A stretch of DNA of 64,000 bases, from positions 1 through 64,000 of the forward strand of contig NZ_WHNP01000020.1 of NCBI RefSeq assembly GCF_009362735.1, in the 5' to 3' direction. Numbering within the stretch: the first letter of the stretch is position 1; each line of letters begins with the position of its first letter. Below, piece after piece: positions 32,933 through 41,924 of this stretch. Source of the stretch: Paraburkholderia franconis (GTDB taxonomy: Bacteria > Pseudomonadota > Gammaproteobacteria > Burkholderiales > Burkholderiaceae). Both the position numbers and the translations under genes were made by a program. The notes below the pieces were generated by a model, which was given only the letters and a program-made list of their open reading frames with translations, did no database searches and had not been told where the DNA came from.

Positions 32933-33196
32933 TTACGCGGCAGTTTCGAGCAGCGGCGTCAGACCGCCCGCGCGATCGAGCGCGGACAGATCGTCATAAC
33001 CGCCGACGTGCGTCTCGCCGATGTACACCTGCGGCACCGTGCGACGACCCGTGCGCGTCATCATTTCCTGACGGCGCGCCGGGTCCTTGTCGATCAGCAC
33101 CTTTTCGATGTGCTCGACGCCGCGCGACTTTAGTAGACGTTCGGCCATCTGGCAATACGGGCACACCTGCGTGCTGTACATGATCACTTTGTTCAC
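32933..33196 (-). CDS. grxC: Glutaredoxin 3
   Basis: An 87-residue monothiol/dithiol glutaredoxin with active site CPYC (YSTQVCPYCQMAERLL), the TVPQVYIGETHVGGYDDLSAL glutathione-binding stretch and normal length. The start is a GTG at 33196 with AAGGAG 9 nt upstream. That codon overlaps the stop of the rhodanese gene as GTGA, so translation is coupled. The two genes handle glutathione and sulfur, and the glutathione synthesis genes lie about 8 kb away. Confidence 0.94.
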   Translation of the reverse strand: MNKVIMYSTQVCPYCQMAERLLKSRGVEHIEKVLIDKDPARRQEMMTRTGRRTVPQVYIGETHVGGYDDLSALDRAGGLTPLLETAA

Positions 33197-33618
33197 TTCG
33201 CAACTCCTTGTTTGACGACGGGCATGCCCGCTTGCTGCCAGGCGTCGACGCCGCCTTCCAGCACATGCACCTCCGCGTAGCCTGCGTCGCGCACGACGCG
33301 TGCCGCCTTGTTCGACTGCTGTCCGTTCTGGCAAACGAGCAGCACCGGGTTGCTCTTATTCTTCACGAGTTGGCCGACTTTCGCTTGCAGCTCGCCAAAC
33401 TCGACGTGACGCGCCGACGGCAGGTGTCCCTTCGCGTAGTCCGCTGCGGAACGCAGGTCGACGACGACAGCGTTACGCCGGTTGATCAGCTGCGTGGCGG
33501 CAGCCGCCGAGAGGCCGCCGCGTCCACGGCGCGAGATCGTCGGCCACAGGAGCAACGCCCCGGAGATGAGGGCGACTGCGATCAGTACAAGGTTCGTGTA
33601 ATCGGTGAAAAACTTCAC
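33193..33618 (-). CDS. Membrane-anchored rhodanese-like protein
   Basis: A 141-residue protein with an N-terminal membrane helix (LVLIAVALISGALLLWPTI) followed by a rhodanese domain. The catalytic cysteine is in LLVCQNGQQSNKAA; VVDLRSAADYAKGHLPSARHVEFGEL is the standard CH2A-like region. The family moves sulfane sulfur, although many membrane-anchored copies have no known partner. It is first in the operon with grxC, secB and gpsA. A TATAAT (-10) on the minus strand at 33677-33682 in the divergent region with gpmA suggests its promoter. Confidence 0.9.
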   Translation of the reverse strand: MKFFTDYTNLVLIAVALISGALLLWPTISRRGRGGLSAAAATQLINRRNAVVVDLRSAADYAKGHLPSARHVEFGELQAKVGQLVKNKSNPVLLVCQNGQQSNKAARVVRDAGYAEVHVLEGGVDAWQQAGMPVVKQGVAK

Positions 33619-33769
33619 GGAAGATCCGCCGGAAAAAAGGAAGAAATCGGGTTAAATCGGAAAGGGCAATCCGACCATTATAAAATAACCGTCTGACGCG
33701 ATGGCGACCGCCAGCCGCTGGCTGCGGTACCGCCCCGATTACCGCTTCCTTACTACCGACCGGCACGAC

Positions 33770-34516
33770 ATGTACAAACTCGTTCTCATCCGCCACGGCG
33801 AATCGACGTGGAACAAGGAAAACCGCTTCACCGGCTGGGTCGACGTCGACCTGACCGAACAGGGCAACCTCGAAGCGCAGCAGGCAGGCGCGCTGCTCAA
33901 AGACTCGGGCTACACGTTCGACATTGCTTACACCTCGGTGCTCAAGCGCGCGATCCGCACGCTGTGGCACGTGCAGGACAAGATGGACCTGATGTACCTG
34001 CCCGTCGTGCACTCGTGGCGCCTCAACGAGCGTCACTACGGCGCGCTGTCTGGCCTGAACAAGGCCGAAACGGCGGCGAAGTTCGGCGACGACCAGGTGC
34101 TGGTCTGGCGCCGCAGCTACGACACGCCGCCGCCCGCGCTCGAGCCGACCGACGAGCGCACGTCGTACGACGATCCGCGCTACGCGAAGGTGCCGCGCGA
34201 GGAGCTGCCGCTCACCGAATGCCTGAAGGACACGGTGGCGCGCGTGATGCCCATCTGGAACGAATCGATCGCGCCCGCGATCAAGTCGGGCCGCAAGGTG
34301 CTGATCGCCGCGCACGGCAACTCGATCCGCGCGCTGGTCAAGTATCTGGACAACATTTCCGATTCGGACATCGTCGGCCTGAACATTCCGAACGGCGTGC
34401 CCCTCGTCTATGAACTGGACGAAGACCTGAAGCCGATCAAGCACTACTACCTCGGCGATCAGGAAGCGATCGCGAAGGCGCAAGCGGCTGTCGCCAAACA
34501 GGGCAAAGCGGGCTGA
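33770..34516 (+). CDS. gpmA: 2,3-bisphosphoglycerate-dependent phosphoglycerate mutase
   Basis: A 248-residue glycolytic enzyme interconverting 3- and 2-phosphoglycerate. The phospho-histidine motif VLIRHGESTWN is near the N-terminus, WRLNERHYGALSG follows in the middle, and the second catalytic His is in LIAAHGNSIRALVKYL. ATG 33770 starts the family sequence. It is divergent from the rhodanese gene and followed by a strong terminator. Confidence 0.97.
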   Translation: MYKLVLIRHGESTWNKENRFTGWVDVDLTEQGNLEAQQAGALLKDSGYTFDIAYTSVLKRAIRTLWHVQDKMDLMYLPVVHSWRLNERHYGALSGLNKAETAAKFGDDQVLVWRRSYDTPPPALEPTDERTSYDDPRYAKVPREELPLTECLKDTVARVMPIWNESIAPAIKSGRKVLIAAHGNSIRALVKYLDNISDSDIVGLNIPNGVPLVYELDEDLKPIKHYYLGDQEAIAKAQAAVAKQGKAG

Positions 34517-34526
34517 TGCGGCCATC

Positions 34527-34566
34527 GCCACGGCTCGCCGCGACTCGCGGCGGGCTGTGGTTTTTC
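34527..34566 (+). terminator. Terminator of gpmA
   Basis: A long stem (outer CCAC/GTGG, inner GCCGCG/CGCGGC with a three-base loop) is followed by TTTTTCC, starting about 10 bp past the gpmA stop. Confidence 0.85.
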
Positions 34567-34967
34567 CATGGTTTTCCGGCGCTTTCGCGTGATTTCCGCT
34601 CTTTCCCACGCTCGCGCGCCCCATGATTCGCGGCTACTGTTTCCTGACGGCATTGCCACGTATGGGCCATGTTCCTGCCATCTCGATGCCGCATGATGAA
34701 GCCGTCGCAGACAGCGCTCCGGCAATCGATACCGGTGCGCACGCAACGGTATTGGCAAATGTGGCGCGCGTAAGGCCTTTTTTTGGCTCCGCGGACGTCC
34801 GCCAGCGCACATTGCTTCCCGCCCGTGCCAGCGATCCTTAGAACCTGGCTGCGCAATCGCTGTCGAATCCCCATCAACCCTCAGGTACAGGCCGTGCGAG
34901 CGTCACGTTATACTTGTCCGTCCTTTTCCTTTGACGCTGCCACCCGCATCCGACCGCAACATACTCT
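34567..34967. other. Intergenic region upstream of ctpA, no gene seen
   Basis: About 400 bp between the gpmA terminator and ctpA. A 72-codon plus-strand frame at 34623-34841 has no ribosome site and no recognisable composition, so I do not call it. A TTATACT near 34908 could be a -10 for ctpA, but no -35 was found at the right distance. Confidence 0.5.
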
Positions 34968-36560
34968 ATGCGAAAGAACCTGAAAAACATCGGCCTTATC
35001 GCCGCGGGCCTCGCTACCGGCGTTTTTGCAACCCTGCAATTGAGCGCCTCGGCCCAGCAACCCGCGTCCGCGCCGTTGCCCCTCGACCAGTTGAGGCTCT
35101 TCGCCGAAGTCTTTGGGCAGATCAAGCATGAGTACGTGGAACCGGTCGACGACAAGAAGCTGCTGACGTCCGCAATCAAGGGCATGGTGTCGAGCCTCGA
35201 TCCGCACTCGTCGTATCTCGACAAGACCGACTATGAAGAGCTGCAGGAGCAGACCAAGGGCCGCTTCGCGGGCCTCGGCATCGAGATCTCGCAGGAAGAC
35301 GGCCTGATCAAGGTCATCTCGCCGATCGAGGACACGCCCGCGTTCCGCGCCGGCATCCGTCCGGGCGACCTGATCACCCGCATCAACGACAAGCCCGTGC
35401 GCGGCATGACGCTGGATAAAGCCGTCAAGCAGATGCGCGGCGAGCCGGGCACCAAGGTCACGCTCACCATTTTCCGCAAGACCGACGACCGCACGTTCCC
35501 GCTCACGGTCACGCGCGCGGTCATCAGGGTCCAGAGCGTGAAGTCGAAGATTCTCGCGCCGGGCTACGCGTACGTGCGCATCACGAGCTTCCAGGAACGC
35601 ACGACGCCTGACCTCGCCGCGAAGCTGCAGGACATCGCGCGCCAGCAGCCGAACCTGAAGGGCCTGATCCTCGACCTGCGCAACAACGGCGGCGGCCTGC
35701 TGCAAAGTGCCGTCGGCGTCGCGGGCGCGTTCTTGCCGCCGGATTCGGTCGTCGTGTCGACGAACGGCCAGATTCCGGATTCGAAGCAGATCTATCGCGA
35801 CACCTTCGACAACTATCGTCTGCCGTCCTTCGACGGCGATCCGCTGAAGAATCTGCCGCCCATCTTCAAGACCGTGCCGATGATCGTGCTGACCAACGCC
35901 TATTCGGCGTCGGCCTCGGAAATCGTCGCGGGCGCGCTGCAGGATCAGCATCGCGCGATGATCGTCGGCAAGACGACGTTCGGCAAGGGCTCGGTGCAGA
36001 CCGTTCGTCCGATGACGGCGGATACGGCACTGCGTCTGACCACGGCGTACTACTACACGCCGAGCGGCCGCTCGATCCAGAACAAGGGCATCCGGCCTGA
36101 TATCGCCGTCGACCAGTACGCGGACGGCGATCCCGACGACGCACTCGTCACGCGCGAAGTCGACTACTCGAATCACCTTGCGAACACGCAGGACCCGAAC
36201 GAGAAGAAGGAACAGGAACAGCGCGAACAGGAGCGCATGGACCAGTTGCGTCAGCTTGAAGAGCAGAACGACAAGAAGACGCCGGAACAGCGCGCGAAAG
36301 ATCGCGATCGCAAGCCGATCGAGTTCGGTTCCGCTGACGACTTCATGCTGCAGCAAGGCCTGAACAAGCTCGAAGGCAAGCAGGTGGTCGAATCGAAGTC
36401 GCTGATGGAGCGGCGTCTCGCGCAGAACAAGCCGGCGCAATCGGCTTCGGCGCCCGTTGCCGTGAAGCCCGCGCTGCCCGCCACGCCGACAGCAACGACC
36501 CCGGCAGCGCCCGCTTCGGCAACGGCGCCGGCTTCGCAACCTGCTACGCCGAGCAAGTAA
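34968..36560 (+). CDS. ctpA: S41-family C-terminal processing peptidase
   Basis: A 530-residue exported serine protease of the CtpA/Prc family. An N-terminal signal peptide (NIGLIAAGLATGVFATLQLSASA) is followed by a short helical region and a PDZ domain at about 90-175 (RFAGLGIEISQEDG, GIRPGDLITRIND). The peptidase core carries the Ser in NAYSASASEIVAGAL and the Lys in GKTTFGKGSVQT, which form the Ser-Lys dyad. The C-terminal 130 residues are charged (EKKEQEQREQERMDQLRQLEEQ) and end in an Ala/Pro-rich tail. It trims or degrades periplasmic proteins. Confidence 0.94.
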   Translation: MRKNLKNIGLIAAGLATGVFATLQLSASAQQPASAPLPLDQLRLFAEVFGQIKHEYVEPVDDKKLLTSAIKGMVSSLDPHSSYLDKTDYEELQEQTKGRFAGLGIEISQEDGLIKVISPIEDTPAFRAGIRPGDLITRINDKPVRGMTLDKAVKQMRGEPGTKVTLTIFRKTDDRTFPLTVTRAVIRVQSVKSKILAPGYAYVRITSFQERTTPDLAAKLQDIARQQPNLKGLILDLRNNGGGLLQSAVGVAGAFLPPDSVVVSTNGQIPDSKQIYRDTFDNYRLPSFDGDPLKNLPPIFKTVPMIVLTNAYSASASEIVAGALQDQHRAMIVGKTTFGKGSVQTVRPMTADTALRLTTAYYYTPSGRSIQNKGIRPDIAVDQYADGDPDDALVTREVDYSNHLANTQDPNEKKEQEQREQERMDQLRQLEEQNDKKTPEQRAKDRDRKPIEFGSADDFMLQQGLNKLEGKQVVESKSLMERRLAQNKPAQSASAPVAVKPALPATPTATTPAAPASATAPASQPATPSK

Positions 36561-36696
36561 GCGGTACGGTGCATCCCCGGTGTCTTCGCGGCCAACGCCG
36601 CGAAGACACCTTCCTCCGCGCGATTAGAATAACGAGAACCGCGCCGCCTTCCGTCTCGAGCGAGCGCGACACATACGACACACGCCGCGCCCCGCC

Positions 36697-37455
36697 ATGA
36701 ACGACAATCAACTTCTGCGCTATTCCCGTCACATCCTCGTCGACGAACTCGGCATCGAGGCTCAGCAGCGCTTTCTCGACGCGCATGCGATCGTGGTCGG
36801 CGCAGGCGGCCTGGGCTCGCCGGCGGCGATGTATCTGGCGGCGTCGGGTGTCGGCAAGCTGACGCTCGTCGATGCCGATACCGTCGATCTCACCAATCTG
36901 CAGCGGCAGATCCTGCACGTCACGAAGTCGGTGGGACGGCTGAAGGTCGAATCGGGACGCGATGCGATCGCGCAACTGAATCCGGATGTCGAAGTGAACG
37001 CGGTGGCCGAACGCGTCGACGATGCGTGGCTCGATCGCACCGTGCCGCAAGCGACTGTCGTGCTCGACTGCACGGACAACTTCGCGACGCGCCACGCGAT
37101 CAATCGCGCCTGCGTCGCGCACGGCGTGCCGCTCGTATCGGGCGCGGCGCTGCGTTTCGACGGTCAGATCAGCACCTTCGATTTCCGCAGCGACGACTCG
37201 CCGTGCTACGCGTGCGTGTTTCCGGAGGATCAGCCGTTCGAGGAAGTCGCATGCTCGACGATGGGCGTGTTTGCGCCGACGGTCGGCATCATCGGCGCGA
37301 TGCAGGCAGCGGAAGCGCTGCGCGTGATCGCGGGCGTCGGCGAGCCACTGGTCGGCCGCCTGATGATGCTCGATTCGCTGCGGATGGAGTGGAACACGAT
37401 GCGCATCGCGCGCCAGCGGGATTGCCCCGTGTGCGGCGAGCGCCATCGTTCATAA
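36697..37455 (+). CDS. moeB: MoeB/ThiF-family ubiquitin-like activating enzyme
   Basis: A 252-residue E1-like adenylyltransferase that activates the C-terminus of a sulfur carrier such as MoaD or ThiS. The ATP loop VVGAGGLGSPAAMYLAASGVG and the metal site DCTDNFATRHAINRAC are clear. The catalytic cysteine region is CSTMGVFAPTVGIIGAMQAAEA. Zinc ligand pairs CYAC and CPVC bracket the C-terminal half. Which carrier it serves (molybdopterin or thiamine) cannot be told here, because no partner gene is next to it. Confidence 0.88.
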   Translation: MNDNQLLRYSRHILVDELGIEAQQRFLDAHAIVVGAGGLGSPAAMYLAASGVGKLTLVDADTVDLTNLQRQILHVTKSVGRLKVESGRDAIAQLNPDVEVNAVAERVDDAWLDRTVPQATVVLDCTDNFATRHAINRACVAHGVPLVSGAALRFDGQISTFDFRSDDSPCYACVFPEDQPFEEVACSTMGVFAPTVGIIGAMQAAEALRVIAGVGEPLVGRLMMLDSLRMEWNTMRIARQRDCPVCGERHRS

Positions 37456-37530
37456 GAAAGAACTGCTTCGACGACTCATTTCATTTCGGGCGCTCGATCA
37501 AGCCGAAGCGCCCGAATGAACAACCACACA

Positions 37531-39276
37531 TCAGGCCCGCGCGACCCGTTCCAGCGCCGACTGCACCTCTTCCGGCTCGAACGCCGCGAGCACGTCGGCG
37601 ACAGGCTTTTCCAGCGTCTTCAGATGCGAGCGCAGGATCTCCTGCTTCACGAGCAGCAACTGGCTCGGATGCATCGAGAACTCCGTCAGCCCCATACCGA
37701 GCAACAGACGCGTCAGCGCCGGATCGCCCGCCATTTCCCCGCAGATCGACACCGGCACGCCCACCCGCTTCGCCTCGCGCAGCGTGAACGCGATCAGATG
37801 CAGCACGGCGGGATGCAGCGGATCGTACAGATGCGCGACTGCGTTGTCGGCGCGATCGATCGCGAGCGTGTACTGGATCAGGTCGTTCGTGCCGATCGAC
37901 AGGAAATCGAGCCGCTTCAGGAACAGCGGCAACGCGATCGCCGCAGCGGGAATCTCGATCATCGCGCCGACCCGGACGTTCGGGTCGTAGGCGAGCCCTG
38001 CATCGTCGAGCTGTCGTTTGGCTTCCTGGATCAGATCGAGCGTCTGATCGATCTCGCGTGCATGCGCGAGCATCGGAATCAGAATCTTCACCGAGCCATA
38101 CGCCGACGCGCGCAGGATCGCGCGCAACTGCGTCAGGAACATATGCGGCTCGGACAGGCTCCAGCGGATCGCGCGCAGGCCGAGCGCCGGGTTGGGCGCC
38201 GTTTCGTATTCGTCGCCGATGGAATCGAGCGGCTTGTCCGCGCCGACGTCGATCGTGCGGATCGTCACGGGCATGCCGTTCATCAGCTCGACCGCGCGCC
38301 TGTAGGCGGTGAACTGCTCTTCCTCTTCCGGCATGCCGTGCTTCTGGTTCATGAAGAGGAACTCGGTACGGAACAGGCCGATGCCCGTCGCGCCCGCGTC
38401 GAGCGCCGACTGTGCGTCCTCCGGCAGCTCGATGTTTGCGCACAGCTCGATGCGCGTGCCGCATACCGTCTGCGTCGGCGAAAACTTCAGGCGCTGCAGC
38501 TTGCGCGCCTCGAGCGCCTTCTCGCTCTGCCGGTACGAATATTCTTCGAGCACGATCGGCGCCGGATCGACGATCACGATGCCGTGGTCGCCGTCGACGA
38601 TGATCAGATCGTCCTGCCGGATCAGCGCGCTCGCGTGCTGCACACCGACCGTTGCGGGAATGCCGAGACTGCGCGCGACGATCGCCGTATGCGACGTGCG
38701 GCCGCCGAGGTCCGTGACGAAGCCCTGGAAGGTCTGCGTCTTGAACTGCATCATGTCGGCGGGCGCGATGTCGTGCGCGACCACGATCATTTCGTCGCAG
38801 CGCCCGTGGATGCTGACGAGCGAGCCCGTCGCGCCCGCGAGCGCCTTCAGCACGCGCTCGACCACCTGTTCGATATCGGCTTTGCGCTCGCGCAGATACT
38901 CGTCCTCCACTTCGTCGAAGTGGCGCGTCAGGCGCTCGAGCTGTTCCGTCAACGCCCATTCGACGTTGTAGCGGCGGGTGCGGATGAGGTCGATGGTTTC
39001 CTGAACGAGCATCACATCGTTCAGGATCATTGAATGTACGTCGAGAAACGCGCCCATTTCGGTGGGCGCGTCGGCGGCAAGATCGGCGCGCAGTTCGTCG
39101 AGCTCCTGATGCACGACCTGCTGGGCCGCGCGAAAGCGCTCCACCTCGTCCTCGATCTGGGTGGGCTCGATCAGATAGTGGTCGACGTCCAGCGCAGCCG
39201 GGGCGATCAGATATGCTCGCCCGATGGCGATACCGCGTGACACGGGAATTCCATGCAGCGTGAACGACACGCGCAC
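37531..39276 (-). CDS. ptsI: PTS enzyme I (PEP-protein phosphotransferase)
   Basis: A 581-residue EI, the first step of a PEP phosphorelay: it autophosphorylates from PEP and passes phosphate to HPr. The active histidine is His196 in GGRTSHTAIVARSLG. The PEP site motifs are TIDVGADKPL and FLSIGTNDLIQYTLAIDR, with the Cys in VSICGEMAGDP. Full length for the family. It is downstream of ptsH but separated from it by 311 bp and a terminator, so it probably has its own promoter; a TATAAT on the minus strand (39336-39341) is the best -10. Confidence 0.96.
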   Translation of the reverse strand: MRVSFTLHGIPVSRGIAIGRAYLIAPAALDVDHYLIEPTQIEDEVERFRAAQQVVHQELDELRADLAADAPTEMGAFLDVHSMILNDVMLVQETIDLIRTRRYNVEWALTEQLERLTRHFDEVEDEYLRERKADIEQVVERVLKALAGATGSLVSIHGRCDEMIVVAHDIAPADMMQFKTQTFQGFVTDLGGRTSHTAIVARSLGIPATVGVQHASALIRQDDLIIVDGDHGIVIVDPAPIVLEEYSYRQSEKALEARKLQRLKFSPTQTVCGTRIELCANIELPEDAQSALDAGATGIGLFRTEFLFMNQKHGMPEEEEQFTAYRRAVELMNGMPVTIRTIDVGADKPLDSIGDEYETAPNPALGLRAIRWSLSEPHMFLTQLRAILRASAYGSVKILIPMLAHAREIDQTLDLIQEAKRQLDDAGLAYDPNVRVGAMIEIPAAAIALPLFLKRLDFLSIGTNDLIQYTLAIDRADNAVAHLYDPLHPAVLHLIAFTLREAKRVGVPVSICGEMAGDPALTRLLLGMGLTEFSMHPSQLLLVKQEILRSHLKTLEKPVADVLAAFEPEEVQSALERVARA

Positions 39277-39521
39277 CTCCTCTAGTTGTGTAATGCCGCG
39301 GCAAACCGCTGCAGTGCTCTCAGACCCCGCCGATCATTATAAATTCCGAAACGCGCCACAGTGCTGTGCAGCGCAGCATCGCGCGACCTTCGAGCGCTAT
39401 GCTGTCGCCTGGCTTGTCATGCGCTTGCGCCGGGCATACGTCGGCGCAACATGGTCTTCGGGAATGCGCGGCGGCGCGACGGTGCAGCAAGCCGCCTTCG
39501 ACGGGCAAAACGCGACCGTCA

Positions 39522-39551
39522 AAAAGAAAACGCCGCGACATCGCGCGGCGT
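39522..39551 (-). terminator. Terminator between ptsH and ptsI
   Basis: On the minus strand the stem ACGCCGCG/CGCGGCGT is followed by TTTTCTTTTT, 37 bp past the ptsH stop and before ptsI. The remainder of 39277-39587 contains no gene. Confidence 0.85.
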
Positions 39552-39587
39552 CTGTTCCAGAACGAAAGCGGGAGCGAATTTTTAAGT

Positions 39588-39857
39588 TTATTGGCCTTCG
39601 CCGAATTTATCGGCAATCAGTTGAAGCAGCGCGTCCATCGCTTCCTTCTCGTCCTCGCCTTCCGTTTCGATCATCACCGTACTGCCGATGCCTGCTGCCA
39701 ACATCATCACGCCCATGATGCTCTTCGCATTGATGCGCCGGCCGTTGCGGCTCATCCAGATTTCCGCCTGGAAGTTGGCGGCAAGTTGCGTCAGCTTCGC
39801 CGACGCGCGAGCGTGCAGCCCCAGCTTGTTCACGATAGTCGTTTCCTGTTGCAGCAT
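39588..39857 (-). CDS. ptsH: Phosphocarrier protein HPr
   Basis: An 89-residue HPr. His15 in NKLGLHARASAKL is the phosphate carrier. Ser46 in NAKSIMGVMML sits at the site used by HPr kinase in Gram-positives and in many beta-proteobacteria. ATG 39857 gives the family length; the longer open frame is not supported. Together with EI and the EIIA-Man homologue upstream it forms a relay that has no sugar permease here. Confidence 0.95.
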   Translation of the reverse strand: MLQQETTIVNKLGLHARASAKLTQLAANFQAEIWMSRNGRRINAKSIMGVMMLAAGIGSTVMIETEGEDEKEAMDALLQLIADKFGEGQ

Positions 39858-39950
39858 GTGTTGTTCCGATGCGCTGGTATTGAAATTATCGAGGTAAGCG
39901 GAAAACACGCCGCACGCGGCGCGCTTGCCGTGTCGCAGATGATGCGGCGC

Positions 39951-40463
39951 TCACGCGTCGTTTGAATTGCAACCGGACCCGCTGCCGGCCTTGCAGGTTT
40001 CGGCAAGCGCCTTGTCCGGCGGCAATGCGGGAATGCAATCAGCGGTGCTCGTGACGGGAACGGCAGGCGGCGGCGTCGCCGGTCCGACGGCTTGAATGCC
40101 TTTGGTCGCGCCCGCCAGCGCCTTGTCGACGAGCACGTCGAGCGGCGTCGCGCGATAGCAGACGGCGCGCACCAGCATCGGCAGATTCACGCCCGCCAGT
40201 ACGCGCACATCGGGAAGGGACGCGAGCCGGCCTGCAATGTTCGCCGGCGTCGCGCCGAACATGTCGGTCAGCACGAGCGTGCCGTTTTCTTCCTTGAGCC
40301 TGTCGATCTCCGCATACGCGGACGAAACGACCTGTACGGGATCGCAATCGGGCGACACGTCGATGACGCCGATGCGGGCGGGCAAGCCGCCGTAAATGTG
40401 CGCGACACACTCGCGTAGCGCCGTGGCGAAGGGAGCGTGCGCAATGATCAGAATGCCTGCCAT
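39951..40463 (-). CDS. PTS EIIA component, mannose family
   Basis: A 170-residue EIIA-Man (ManX-like) protein. His9 in IIAHAPFATALRECV is the phosphorylation site, and VLTDMFGATPANIAGRL is the family core. The first 125 residues match a standard EIIA-Man domain. The last 45 residues are an unusual Pro/Ala/Cys-rich tail with three cysteines that does not belong to the domain. No IIB, IIC or IID genes adjoin, so a regulatory rather than transport role is likely, as in other proteobacterial PTS sets with only EI, HPr and EIIA. It lies 93 bp upstream of ptsH. Confidence 0.9.
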   Translation of the reverse strand: MAGILIIAHAPFATALRECVAHIYGGLPARIGVIDVSPDCDPVQVVSSAYAEIDRLKEENGTLVLTDMFGATPANIAGRLASLPDVRVLAGVNLPMLVRAVCYRATPLDVLVDKALAGATKGIQAVGPATPPPAVPVTSTADCIPALPPDKALAETCKAGSGSGCNSNDA

Positions 40464-40749
40464 GTCAGCCTTGCTGCAGAAAACCGCCCGGAAATCGCAG
40501 CCCGGCTTCCCGTGCGCCGCGCGTCAGATGGAGAGCCAAACGCGGCAAGCGGGAAACGAGGCCCATCGAACTCACCTGAGATCGGGCCGCCAAGGGGCCG
40601 GATCACGCTGACCCTCGCGGGCCGCCATCAGGCGAGCGGGCATTGTAACAGCCTCATTTTCGCGCTTTCGGCCTTTTCACGCCTGGCTGGCCGACAGCGC
40701 GAACCTTCATTGCCTTCATTGCAGAACATGGCGGCGCACACGCGCCGCT

Positions 40750-41706
40750 TCAACCGACGGCCTTCTCCAGCGCATCGATGAACATTGCCGCGACGTCGAA
40801 CCCCGTCTGATCCATGATCTCGCGGAAGCACGTCGGACTCGTGACATTCACTTCCGTCAGCCAGTCGCCGATCGCATCGAGTCCGACGAGCAGCAACCCG
40901 CGCGCGTTCAGCACCGTCCCGAGCGCTTCGGCGATCTCCCGATCACGCGCCGTCAGCGGCTGCGCGACGCCCAGACCGCCCGCCGCGAGATTGCCGCGCA
41001 CCTCACTGCCCTGCGGAATGCGCGCAAGCGAATACGGCACCGGCTCGCCGCCGATCAGCAGAATGCGCTTGTCGCCCGTCTTGATTTCGGGGATGAACTT
41101 CTGCGCCATCACCGAACGCGCGCCGTCGTGGCTCAGCATCTCGACGATCGAGCCGAGATTCATGCCGTCCGCCTTCACGCGGAACACGCCCATGCCGCCC
41201 ATGCCGTCGAGCGGCTTCAGGATCACGTCGCCGTGCTCCGCATGGAACGTGCGCAGACGGGCCGGATCGCGCGTGACGAGCGTCGGCGCGACGAACTGCG
41301 GAAATTCGCCGATCGCCATCTTTTCAGAGTGATCGCGAATCGCCTGCGGCTTGTTGAAGATGCGCGCGCCCGCGCGTTCCGCGAGTTCGAGCAGCCACGT
41401 CGACGTCACGTATTCCATGTCGAATGGCGGGTCCTTGCGCATCAGGACCGCGCCGAAACCCGCCAGCGCGCGCGCTTCGACAGGCTGCGGTTCATACCAG
41501 ACGTCGCGATGGCCGTCCGACTGATCGCCGACGATCTCAAAGCGGTACACGTTCGCCTCGACGCCGGAGCCCGTCCACGCCAGATGCTGCGGCTCGCATG
41601 CGTAGAGCGTGTGGCCGCGCTTCGCGGCCTCGGCCATCATCGCGTAGGTCGAGTCCTTGTAGATCTTGAAGCGGGAAAGCGGGTCGGCGATGAAGAGAAT
41701 ATCCAT
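40750..41706 (-). CDS. gshB: Glutathione synthetase
   Basis: A 318-residue ATP-grasp ligase that joins glycine to gamma-glutamylcysteine. The N-terminal MDILFIADPLSRFKIYKDSTYAMM is the typical GshB opening. The ATP-grasp core has DVILKPLDGMGGMGVFRV, with PEIKTGDKRILLIGGEPVPYSLAR and TEVNVTSPTCFREI following. It lies downstream of gshA with a 218-bp gap holding no gene. The gap on the other side, 40464-40749, also holds nothing I recognise. Confidence 0.96.
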   Translation of the reverse strand: MDILFIADPLSRFKIYKDSTYAMMAEAAKRGHTLYACEPQHLAWTGSGVEANVYRFEIVGDQSDGHRDVWYEPQPVEARALAGFGAVLMRKDPPFDMEYVTSTWLLELAERAGARIFNKPQAIRDHSEKMAIGEFPQFVAPTLVTRDPARLRTFHAEHGDVILKPLDGMGGMGVFRVKADGMNLGSIVEMLSHDGARSVMAQKFIPEIKTGDKRILLIGGEPVPYSLARIPQGSEVRGNLAAGGLGVAQPLTARDREIAEALGTVLNARGLLLVGLDAIGDWLTEVNVTSPTCFREIMDQTGFDVAAMFIDALEKAVG

Positions 41707-41924
41707 GGAGTTCCTGATGCGCCCTCGCGGGCCGCGCGTTGTTCGTTATAGCGTACGGCAAACGCGCCGATGCCGTGCGTCTGCCTGCCCGTCCGGCGGC
41801 ATTCGATTCCGCCGGGGCAACAGCCTACCGTGAGTGCGCCCGACGTGCTTGCCGCACGCCCGCTCGCGTCACGTTCTCGCGACGGGCTTGCGCGCCTTGC
41901 AGGAAGCAATGGGCGCGCCCGCCG

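Noticed and set aside
34623..34841. Small plus-strand frame between gpmA and ctpA
   Set aside because: No ribosome site, no hydrophobic or family pattern, and composition does not match neighbouring genes.
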